DNA from: Bacteroidaceae bacterium
Lineage (GTDB): Bacteria > Bacteroidota > Bacteroidia > Bacteroidales > Bacteroidaceae
NCBI GenBank assembly: GCA_016291905.1
Contig: JAEEZS010000040.1
Location: forward strand, 24,764 to 88,763
Direction: 5' to 3'
DNA length: 64,000 bases
The notes beneath the pieces are model-generated. The model searched no databases. It saw nothing but the letters and a program-made list of their open reading frames with translations, and was not told the origin of the DNA. Position 1 is the first letter of the stretch; every line of letters begins with the position of its first letter. Positions 46,902 to 55,217 of the stretch are shown here, in pieces. The position numbers and the translations under genes are program-made.

Positions 46902-46917
46902 GCACGCACGTGCGTGC
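46902..46917. repeat. 16-bp perfect palindrome before ruvA
   Basis: GCACGCACGTGCGTGC, 19 nt before the ruvA ATG. Would form an 8-bp hairpin in the ruvA leader or a symmetric protein site. Confidence 0.55.
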
Positions 46918-46935
46918 GTAAAAGAAAGTGCAACT

Positions 46936-47538
46936 ATGATAGAATACGTGAAAGGAGAACTGACGGAGCTGACGCCTGCCACGGCGGTGGTGGAGTGCGG
47001 CGGCGTGGGTTATCTGCTCAATATCTCGCTGAACGCCTACACGGCCATTCAGGGGAAGACTCAGGTGAAACTCTATGTCTATGAGGCCATCAGCGAGGAT
47101 GCCCACACGCTGTTCGGCTTTGCCGGCAAGGACGAGCGCGAGCTGTTCCTGCAGCTGCTGACGGTGAGCGGCGTGGGGGGCAACACGGCGCGGATGATCA
47201 TCTCGTCGTTCACGCCTCAGGAGCTGACAAACGTCATCCGCACGGGCAACGAGCGCGTGCTGAAGTCGGTGAAGGGCATCGGGCTGAAGACGGCCCAGCG
47301 CATCATCGTGGACCTGAAGGACAAGGTGGGAGGCAGCAGCACAGCCTCGGCAGGCAGCGCACCGGCGGGTGTGGCTGGCATGGCACCAGGCTCGGCCGTG
47401 ATGGACGAGGCCATCAGCGCCCTCGTGATGCTGGGCTTCCAGTCCGCCGCGTCGCAGAAGGTGGTGATGGCCGTGCTGAAAGATGCGCCCAGCCTCACCG
47501 TGGAGCAGGTGATAAAGGAGTCGCTGAAAAGACTTTAA
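46936..47538 (+). CDS. ruvA: Holliday junction DNA helicase subunit RuvA
   Basis: 200 residues. N-terminal OB domain (MIEYVKGELTELTPATAVVE), two helix-hairpin-helix motifs (VSGVGGNTARMI, VKGIGLKTAQRII) and a C-terminal domain III that contacts RuvB. The linker is Ala/Gly-rich. ruvA followed by sprA is a common order in Bacteroidetes. Confidence 0.96.
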   Translation: MIEYVKGELTELTPATAVVECGGVGYLLNISLNAYTAIQGKTQVKLYVYEAISEDAHTLFGFAGKDERELFLQLLTVSGVGGNTARMIISSFTPQELTNVIRTGNERVLKSVKGIGLKTAQRIIVDLKDKVGGSSTASAGSAPAGVAGMAPGSAVMDEAISALVMLGFQSAASQKVVMAVLKDAPSLTVEQVIKESLKRL

Positions 47539-47582
47539 AAATTAGAGAATTAAAGAATTAGGAATTAAATTATCATCCTTCC

Positions 47583-50500
47583 TTGAAAGCGGTTCGCCAC
47601 ATTGTCCTCCTGATGCTGCTGATGTGCAGTGCGATGCTCTCTGCCAACGGGAGCGTGGCTGCCATTGTCATGCCCGAGGACACGGTGGAGACGAAGCCGC
47701 GCTTTGAGGTCGCGAAGACCACGCCCGACAACGAGGACGACCTGAAGAAGAAGTCGGCCGACCTGAAGACGCCCGAGAACCTGAAGACGGAGACCACCTA
47801 CGACGAACGGACGCACACCTACATCATCGGCACGAAAATCGGCGACTCGTACCTGAGCGTGCCCCTGCTGATGACGCCCGAGGAGTACCAGCAGTGGAGC
47901 ATGAAGCGCAGCCTCGACGCCTTCTTCCGCGCCAAGAACGAGGAGGAGTTCGAGAAAGAGGGCAAGAAGGAGAAGTTCGACTTCTCGGACATGCACTTCG
48001 ACCTGGGTCCGGCGGAGAAAATCTTCGGCCCTGGCGGCGTGCAGATTCGCACCAACGGCACGGCGGAGCTGAAGTTCGGCTTCAACCAGAAGAGCATCGA
48101 CAACCCCACACTGCCCCTGCGCAGCCGCAACACCTTCGGCTTTGACTTCGACGAGAAAATCAACCTGAGCATCAACGGCAAGGTGGGCGACAAGATAAAC
48201 ATGAACATGAACTACAATACTGAGGCCACCTTCAACTACGACACGAAGAAGATGAAGCTGAAGTATGAGGGGAAGGAGGACGAGATCATCAAGCTGCTTG
48301 AGGCGGGCAACGTCAGCTTCCCCACGAACAGTTCGCTCATCACGGGCAGCACCTCGCTGTTCGGCATCCGTGCCGACCTGCAGTTCGGCAAGCTGTCGCT
48401 GCAGACGGTGCTCTCGCAGAAGACGTCGCAGTCCACCTCCGTCAGTTCGAAGGGAGGCAAGCAGCTGACAGAGTTTGAGGTGGACGTGGCCGACTACGAC
48501 GAGAACCGCCACTTCTTCCTCGCCCACTACTTCCGCGACACCTACGACCAGAACATGGCGCAGCTGCCCACCATCATGTCGGGCATTAAGATAACGCGCA
48601 TCGAGTTGTGGATAACGAACAAGACGAGCAGCTACGACAACCCCCGCAACGTCATCGCCTTCACCGACCTTGGCGAAGCCAACCACATCAGCAACCCCAC
48701 GTGGCGCGCCACCGGCACCACCCACCTCCCTGCCAACACCGCCAACGACCTCTACTACCAGATGGTGAACACCTACGGCGCCGTGCGCGACATCGACCAG
48801 GTGGGCGCCGTGTTCGGCGGTTTCCTCAGCGGCAGCGCCGACTACGAGAAAATCTCCAATGCCCGCCTGCTCAGCAGCTCGGAGTACACGCTCAACAGCA
48901 CGCTGGGCTACATCTCGCTACGCACCACGCTGAAGAGCGACGAGGTGCTGGCCGTCGCCTTCGAATACACCTACGGCGGCAAGACGTGGCAGGTGGGCGA
49001 ATTTGCCGCCGACCAGAAGGAGGGAGGCAAGGCGCTCTACGTGAAGCTACTGAAGTCCAACAGCATGTCGCCCTCCAACGGCACGTGGGACCTGATGATG
49101 AAGAACATCTACAGCCTCGGTGCCAAGTCGCTCAGCAGCACCGACTTCCGCCTCAACATCGAGTACGAGAGCGACAGCACCGGTACCAACCTCAACTATC
49201 TGCCCGAGGCGTCGCTGAAGGGCAAGACGCTGCTGCAGCTGGTCAACCTCGACCGCCTCGACAACAAGCAGAACTCCAACCCCAACGGCTTCTTCGACTA
49301 CGTGGAGGGCTACACGGTGCAGTCGTCCACAGGCCGCATCATCTTCCCCGTCGTGGAGCCCTTCGGCGGCTGGCTGCGCAAGGTCATCGGCAACGATGCC
49401 GTGGCCGACAAATACGTCTTTGAGGAACTCTACGACTCCACGAAGACGACAGCCAAGCAGGTTGCCGAGAAGAACAAGTTCCTGCTGACGGGCGAATATG
49501 CCGGCAGCGGCGGGGGAAGCGTCATCTCGCTGGGTGCCTACAACGTGCCCCGCGGCTCGGTGAAGGTGACGGCAGGCGGCGTCACCCTGACGGAGAACAG
49601 CGACTACACCGTCGACTACACACAAGGCGAGGTGACCATCATCAACCAGAGCATCATCGACGCCGGCACCGCCATCAACGTCTCCATGGAGAGCAACACC
49701 GCCTACAACATGCAGCGCAAGACGATGATGGGCGTGAACTGGGGCTACGACTTCACGAAGGACTTCAAGCTGGGCGGCACGCTGCTGTACCTCAACGAGA
49801 AACCCCTCACCAGCAAGGTGAGCATGGGCAGCGAACCGCTGAAGAACACCCTCTGGGGACTGAACATGGCTTGGAAGCGCGAGAGCCAGCTGCTCACTAA
49901 CATCCTCGACTACATCCCCGGGTTACACGTCACTCAGCCCTCCAGCATCAACTTCACGGCGGAGTTTGCGCAGCTGATTGCCGGCGTGTCGGACATGGTG
50001 CAGGGCAGCGCCAGCTACATCGACGACTTCGAGAGCAGCGAGCGCGACATCCCCCTCAACACCCCCTCGGCGTGGATGCTCGCCAGCATCCCCTCGTCGA
50101 TGCCCAACGCCTCGCTCACCAACGACCTCCGCACCGGCATGGACCGCGCCCTGTTCAACTGGTACACCATCGACCCCCTCTTCACCCGCCGCAACAGCTC
50201 CCTCACCCCTGCCCACCTGAAGAGCGACCTTGAGCAGCTCTCGAACCACTACATCCGCGAGGTCTATGAGCGCGAGCTCTATCCCAACAAGGAGAGCACC
50301 TACGGCGAGTCCTCGACACTCAACATCCTCAACCTCGCCTACTACCCCAACGAGCGCGGTCCCTACAACCTCGACACCGACCTCACCTCCGACGGCAAGC
50401 TCACCAACCCCCGTCGCCGCTGGGGCGGCATCATGCGCCAGCTCTCCACCACCGACTTCGAAACCAGCAACATCGAGTACATCGAGTTCTGGATGATGGA

Positions 50501-53500
50501 CCCCTTCATCTACAACCCCGAAGCCGAGGGCGGCGACTTCTACATCAACATCGGCGAGGTGTCGGAGGACATCCTCAAGGACGGCAAGAAGTTCTACGAG
50601 AACGGCATGACGGCCACCGTCAACACCACCGACAGCATCAACTACGTGGAGACCGTGTGGGGCCGTGTGCCGAAAGCCCTCAGCCTTGTCTATGCCTTCG
50701 ACAACAACAGCGCTGCCCGCGACCGTCAGGATGTGGGTCTCAACGGCTTGACGAACGACGAGGAACGCTCGTTCCCCAGCTATGCCGACTGGCTCAACGC
50801 CGTGAAGGGAAAGGTGAGCGCCGAAGCCTTTGCCGAGTTTGAAGCCGACCCCGCCGGCGATGCCTTCCACCACTACCGCGGCAGCGACTACGATGCCCTC
50901 GAACTCTCCATCCTCGACCGCTACAAGCGCTACAACGGCACCGAGGGCAACTCCATCTCCACCGACAACGACAGCTACGACAAGAGCGCCAAGACAACCC
51001 CCGACGTGGAGGACATCAACCAGGACTACACCCTTGACGAATACGAGAAGTACTTCGAGTACCACGTCTCGCTCCGCCCCTCCGACATGACGATGGGGCG
51101 TAACCACATCACCGACGTCCGCACCGTCAAGACCAAGCTGCGCAACGGCAACTTCGAGAGCATCCGCTGGTATAAGTTCCGCGTGCCGGTAGATAACTAC
51201 GAGAGCGTCTTCGGCAGCATCCGCGACTTCACCAGCATCCGCTTCATGCGTCTCTACATGACGGGCTTTGCCGAGCCCATCATCGTCCGTCTGGCTTCGC
51301 TCAGCCTCATCAGCGGCACATGGCGCAACTACGACCAGCCCATCTACTCCGCTGCCAACAGCTCGCCCAAGGTCAGCGGCTCCATGGTGGTCAGCTCCGT
51401 CAACATCGAGGAGAACGGCGACCGCACCCCCATCAACTACACCATGCCTCCCGGCATCACCCGTATCCTCGACCCCAACCAGCCCCAGCTGCGTCAGGAC
51501 AACGAGCAGGCAATGAGCATTCAGGTCATCGGTTTGGAGCCCAACGAAGCCCGTGCCGTCTATAAGAAGGACAACAAAGACCTCCGCAAGTACGAGCGCA
51601 TTCAGATGTTTGTCCATGCCGAGCAGCTCGTCGATAGCGACCTCCCCCTTGAGGACGACCAACTCAGCGTCTTCATCCGCCTCGGCTCCGACTACAAGAG
51701 CAACTACTATGAGTATGAGATTCCCCTTGCCATCACCCAGCCAGGGTATTACGACGACACCACGGTAGGCCGCGAGGGTGTGTGGCCCGAGAGCAACATG
51801 CTCGACATCGCCTTCACCAAGTTCACCGATCTGAAGCGTATGCGCAACAAGGAGGCCAACGTCAACTCCGCCGTCAGCAAGACGACGCTCTACACCGCCT
51901 TCGACGAAGATCACCCCAAGAACCGCATCAGCGTCATCGGCAACCCCACCATCGGCAAGGTGAAGACGGTGATGATTGGTGTGCGCAACAACAGCCGCAG
52001 CAGCCGCTCGGCCGAGGTGTGGGTGAACGAGCTGCGCCTCACGGGCTTCCAGAATCAGGGCGGCTGGGCGGCGCAGAGTGCCCTCAACGTGAAACTCTCC
52101 GACGTGGGCAGCGTCAACGTCACCGGACATGCTGAGACCGCCGGCTTCGGAGGACTTGAGCAGGGCGTCAGCCAGCGTCGCGACGACGACCTCTATCAGT
52201 ACGCCTTCACCACTAACTTCGACCTCGGCCGCTTCTTCCCCGAGAAGCTCAAGCTCTCGCTCCCCCTCTACTACTCCGTCTCCCAGGAGAAAGTGTCGCC
52301 CCTCTACAGCCCCTTCGACACCGACCTCTACCTCGACGACATGATGGAGACCCTTGCCGACAGCCACGAGCGCGACTCGCTGCTGCGCATAGCCAACGAG
52401 GTCGTCACCTCGCGCAACCTATCCCTCTCTAACATCCGCATGAACGTCACCTCCAAGACGCCCATGCCCTACGACCCCTCCAACTTCACCTTCGGCTTCT
52501 CGCGCAGTACGAAGGACAACGGCGGCAACACTATCGACTACCAGCACAACCTCAACTGGCGCGCTCAGGCTTCCTATGCCTACGCCCCCGCCCTCAAGCC
52601 CTGGAAACCCTTCAAGGACCTCAAGTCGAAGTCCAAGTGGCTCGACATCCTCCGCGAGTTCAGCCTTAGCCCCCTGCCGCAGAGCTTCACGCTCTCCACC
52701 GACATGAACCGCGTCTATTACGAGCTGCAGATGCGCGACCTCGAAGGCTCCTACGGCTCGCTCGGCATCCCCGTCAACTTCTCGCAGGAGTTCCTCTGGA
52801 ACCGCAAGGCAACCCTTCGCTGGGATCTCACCAACAGCCTCAAGGCCAACTTCACCTCCGGCACCAATGCAGAGATTGAGGAGCCCTACGCCCCCGTCAA
52901 CCGCGCCCTCTATCCCGACGAATACTCCCTTTGGAAAGACTCTGTCCGCCACAGCATTGCCCGCATGGGCCGTCCGCTCACCTATCAGCAGACGTTCACC
53001 GCCACCTATCAGCTGCCTATCAGCAAACTGCCCATCTTCGACTGGTTGAAGGGCGATGCCAACTACAACTCTTCCTACAACTGGAAGCGCGGCGCTACCC
53101 TCGCCAACGGCGGCTCCTACGGCGATAACATTGCCAACCAGCGTTCCGTCACCATCAACGGCAGCGCCAATCTGGAGACCCTATATAATAAGGTGCCGTT
53201 CCTCAAGGAAGCCAATAAGAAGTTCTCCGGCTCTGGTGGCTCAAGCGCCTCTACGGCCCGCAAGACTCCCACCACCACCAAGGGCAAGACGGCAGAGAAG
53301 AAACAACCCGAGCCTAAGGCAAAGAAGTTCAACGCTGAATACAAACTGATACCCGACAGCACCTACGAGGTCAAGCATAATCAGAAGTCGAAGCGCCCCG
53401 AAGTCTCCTTCCGCACCGAAGACGGACGCAGCTTTAAAATGAAGTACAAGGTGGTTGACGAGAACACCATTCGCTTCACCGCCCGTGATAGTGCCTCGGT

Positions 53501-54962
53501 TAAGCTCAGCGTCGTCCCAGGCCCCGATCTCAGCGAGCAGGGCTGGTACAAGGCTGCGCAGTACGGCAGCCGCGCCCTCATGATGGTGCGCAACACCTCC
53601 TTCTCCTATAAGAATACTCGCTCGATGACGCTTCCTGGCTTCATGCCTCAGATGGGCGGGCTGCTTGGCCAGACGACATTGGGCGCCGATGCCGCACCTG
53701 GCTGGGACTTTGCCTTCGGACTGACGGGCGACGACTACCTCCAGCGTGCCTCCGACCGTGGTTGGCTGCTCCACAACGACAGCGTCGCCTACACCTCTGC
53801 CTCGTCGAACGTGGAAGAGCTTCAGGTGAAGGTTACCGTTGAGCCTGCACGCGACGTGAAGATTGACGTCAATGGCAACTGGACCAAGACCGACTCGCGC
53901 ACCGTACAGTTCATGTACCCCGGTATGCCCGAGACCCGCACAGGGCAGTTCAACATGTCCACCATCACCCTCGGCAGCGCCTTTGAGCCTCGCCGCAGCA
54001 GCGACGGCTATCGCTCGCGCTACTTCGACCGCTTTGTCGAGAGCCTAGCCCTCATGCAGCGCCGCGTCGAAGGGCAATACAACGGCCTCACCTATCCCAC
54101 GCAGAGCAACCTTGCCGGCAGCGCTTTTGACCCTGCCAACGGAGGCGTCTCGCCCTACAGCCCCGACGTGATGATTCCCGCCTTCCTCGCTGTCTATAGC
54201 GGACGTTCCGTCGACGGCGCGGGCCTCAGCCTCTTCCCCTCCATGCTTAGCCTGCTGCCCAACTGGCGCATCACCTACGGCGGACTCTCCAAGCTGGCTT
54301 TCTTCCAGAAATACTTCAAGAGCGTCAATATCAACCACTCCTACAAGAGCGTCTATGCCGTAGGCTCGTTTGGCACCTACAGCTCCTACATGGCCTGTAT
54401 GAACGGGCTGGGCTTCATCGAAGACGTCACCACCGGCAATCCCATCCCCAGCAGCATGTTTGACATCAGCTCTGTCAGCATAAACGAGCAGTTCTCGCCC
54501 CTCATCGGCGTCGACGTCACCACCCCCGACAACCTCACCGCCAAGCTCGAGTACAAGAAGTCGCGCGTCATGAACCTCTCGCTCACAGCCGTGCAGCTTG
54601 TTGAGACTTGCTCGGACGACATCGTCGTCGGCCTCGGCTACAAGGTGGTAGGCCTCAAGCTCTTCGGCGCACGTCCGGGCGCAGGGCGCAGCAAAGTCAG
54701 CAACGACCTCAACCTGCGAGGCGACTTCTCCTTCCGCGACCAAAGCGCCCTCTGCCGCAACATCCAGGAGCTTACCACGCAGGCAACCTCCGGCAACAAA
54801 GCCATCAAGCTCAGCTTCTCAGCCGACTATGCTTACAGCAAGATGATGACCCTCAACGCCTACTTCGACCACCAGACCAACATCCCCGTTGTCTCCGCTT
54901 CCGCCTATCCCACCTCCACCAACGACTTCGGCGTCTCCCTCAAATTCTCCCTGACGAAGTAG
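47583..54962 (+). CDS. sprA: T9SS outer-membrane translocon SprA/Sov
   Basis: 2459 residues, the size of SprA (Sov in Porphyromonas), the giant 36-strand barrel through which type IX secretion substrates cross the outer membrane. Starts at a TTG codon (MKAVRHIVLLMLLMCSAML as a signal peptide); no ATG gives a full signal sequence. Recognisable SprA segments include FGFDFDEKINLSINGKVGDK near residue 190, and long runs of barrel-like repeats to the end (DFGVSLKFSLTK). A low-complexity insert lies near residue 1890 (STARKTPTTTKGKTAEKKQ). It follows ruvA by 44 nt. Confidence 0.93.
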   Translation: MKAVRHIVLLMLLMCSAMLSANGSVAAIVMPEDTVETKPRFEVAKTTPDNEDDLKKKSADLKTPENLKTETTYDERTHTYIIGTKIGDSYLSVPLLMTPEEYQQWSMKRSLDAFFRAKNEEEFEKEGKKEKFDFSDMHFDLGPAEKIFGPGGVQIRTNGTAELKFGFNQKSIDNPTLPLRSRNTFGFDFDEKINLSINGKVGDKINMNMNYNTEATFNYDTKKMKLKYEGKEDEIIKLLEAGNVSFPTNSSLITGSTSLFGIRADLQFGKLSLQTVLSQKTSQSTSVSSKGGKQLTEFEVDVADYDENRHFFLAHYFRDTYDQNMAQLPTIMSGIKITRIELWITNKTSSYDNPRNVIAFTDLGEANHISNPTWRATGTTHLPANTANDLYYQMVNTYGAVRDIDQVGAVFGGFLSGSADYEKISNARLLSSSEYTLNSTLGYISLRTTLKSDEVLAVAFEYTYGGKTWQVGEFAADQKEGGKALYVKLLKSNSMSPSNGTWDLMMKNIYSLGAKSLSSTDFRLNIEYESDSTGTNLNYLPEASLKGKTLLQLVNLDRLDNKQNSNPNGFFDYVEGYTVQSSTGRIIFPVVEPFGGWLRKVIGNDAVADKYVFEELYDSTKTTAKQVAEKNKFLLTGEYAGSGGGSVISLGAYNVPRGSVKVTAGGVTLTENSDYTVDYTQGEVTIINQSIIDAGTAINVSMESNTAYNMQRKTMMGVNWGYDFTKDFKLGGTLLYLNEKPLTSKVSMGSEPLKNTLWGLNMAWKRESQLLTNILDYIPGLHVTQPSSINFTAEFAQLIAGVSDMVQGSASYIDDFESSERDIPLNTPSAWMLASIPSSMPNASLTNDLRTGMDRALFNWYTIDPLFTRRNSSLTPAHLKSDLEQLSNHYIREVYERELYPNKESTYGESSTLNILNLAYYPNERGPYNLDTDLTSDGKLTNPRRRWGGIMRQLSTTDFETSNIEYIEFWMMDPFIYNPEAEGGDFYINIGEVSEDILKDGKKFYENGMTATVNTTDSINYVETVWGRVPKALSLVYAFDNNSAARDRQDVGLNGLTNDEERSFPSYADWLNAVKGKVSAEAFAEFEADPAGDAFHHYRGSDYDALELSILDRYKRYNGTEGNSISTDNDSYDKSAKTTPDVEDINQDYTLDEYEKYFEYHVSLRPSDMTMGRNHITDVRTVKTKLRNGNFESIRWYKFRVPVDNYESVFGSIRDFTSIRFMRLYMTGFAEPIIVRLASLSLISGTWRNYDQPIYSAANSSPKVSGSMVVSSVNIEENGDRTPINYTMPPGITRILDPNQPQLRQDNEQAMSIQVIGLEPNEARAVYKKDNKDLRKYERIQMFVHAEQLVDSDLPLEDDQLSVFIRLGSDYKSNYYEYEIPLAITQPGYYDDTTVGREGVWPESNMLDIAFTKFTDLKRMRNKEANVNSAVSKTTLYTAFDEDHPKNRISVIGNPTIGKVKTVMIGVRNNSRSSRSAEVWVNELRLTGFQNQGGWAAQSALNVKLSDVGSVNVTGHAETAGFGGLEQGVSQRRDDDLYQYAFTTNFDLGRFFPEKLKLSLPLYYSVSQEKVSPLYSPFDTDLYLDDMMETLADSHERDSLLRIANEVVTSRNLSLSNIRMNVTSKTPMPYDPSNFTFGFSRSTKDNGGNTIDYQHNLNWRAQASYAYAPALKPWKPFKDLKSKSKWLDILREFSLSPLPQSFTLSTDMNRVYYELQMRDLEGSYGSLGIPVNFSQEFLWNRKATLRWDLTNSLKANFTSGTNAEIEEPYAPVNRALYPDEYSLWKDSVRHSIARMGRPLTYQQTFTATYQLPISKLPIFDWLKGDANYNSSYNWKRGATLANGGSYGDNIANQRSVTINGSANLETLYNKVPFLKEANKKFSGSGGSSASTARKTPTTTKGKTAEKKQPEPKAKKFNAEYKLIPDSTYEVKHNQKSKRPEVSFRTEDGRSFKMKYKVVDENTIRFTARDSASVKLSVVPGPDLSEQGWYKAAQYGSRALMMVRNTSFSYKNTRSMTLPGFMPQMGGLLGQTTLGADAAPGWDFAFGLTGDDYLQRASDRGWLLHNDSVAYTSASSNVEELQVKVTVEPARDVKIDVNGNWTKTDSRTVQFMYPGMPETRTGQFNMSTITLGSAFEPRRSSDGYRSRYFDRFVESLALMQRRVEGQYNGLTYPTQSNLAGSAFDPANGGVSPYSPDVMIPAFLAVYSGRSVDGAGLSLFPSMLSLLPNWRITYGGLSKLAFFQKYFKSVNINHSYKSVYAVGSFGTYSSYMACMNGLGFIEDVTTGNPIPSSMFDISSVSINEQFSPLIGVDVTTPDNLTAKLEYKKSRVMNLSLTAVQLVETCSDDIVVGLGYKVVGLKLFGARPGAGRSKVSNDLNLRGDFSFRDQSALCRNIQELTTQATSGNKAIKLSFSADYAYSKMMTLNAYFDHQTNIPVVSASAYPTSTNDFGVSLKFSLTK

Positions 54963-54983
54963 CCATCCCTTCCTTTCTTATCT

Positions 54984-55064
54984 CCCAAAGCCGTTGGGAC
55001 ACGTGTCCCAACGGGTTAGGTAAGGTGTCCCAACGGGTTAGGACACGTGTCCTAACGGGTTTGG
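54984..55064. repeat. Four-unit dyad array with 8-nt spacers after sprA
   Basis: CCCAAAGCCGTTGGG (54984-54998), CCCAACGGGTTAGG (55007-55020 and 55029-55042) and CCTAACGGGTTTGG (55051-55064), separated by 8-nt spacers ACACGTGT, TAAGGTGT and ACACGTGT. Pitch is 22 nt. Neighbouring units combine into longer palindromes, including a perfect 24-bp one at 54991-55014 and a 20-bp one at 55037-55056. Confidence 0.85.
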
Positions 55065-55163
55065 TACAATAACAAGCGACTGGAATCACACAAAAATCTA
55101 CTTGACTTACACTTCCAGACCCTTGCGGAAGGATAGGGGAGGAGTGGTTTTCCATGAAAAAAT

Positions 55164-55195
55164 TTGCTTTTTCGTTTGGCATACGTTATCTTTGC
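55164..55195 (+). promoter_or_regulatory. Promoter of the C10 protease gene
   Basis: TTTG (-33) at 55164-55167, TTTCG at 55171-55175, TATCTTTG (-7) at 55188-55195. The three elements have exactly the same spacing as in the CotH and GH43 promoters. Confidence 0.7.
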
Positions 55196-55217
55196 CCCTA
55201 CTTAAATCCATACCATT

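Noticed and set aside
49923..52367. An 814-codon open frame on the minus strand
   Set aside because: Antisense to sprA with a Val/Glu/Gly-rich composition and no recognisable domain; a shadow of the strong codon bias of sprA.
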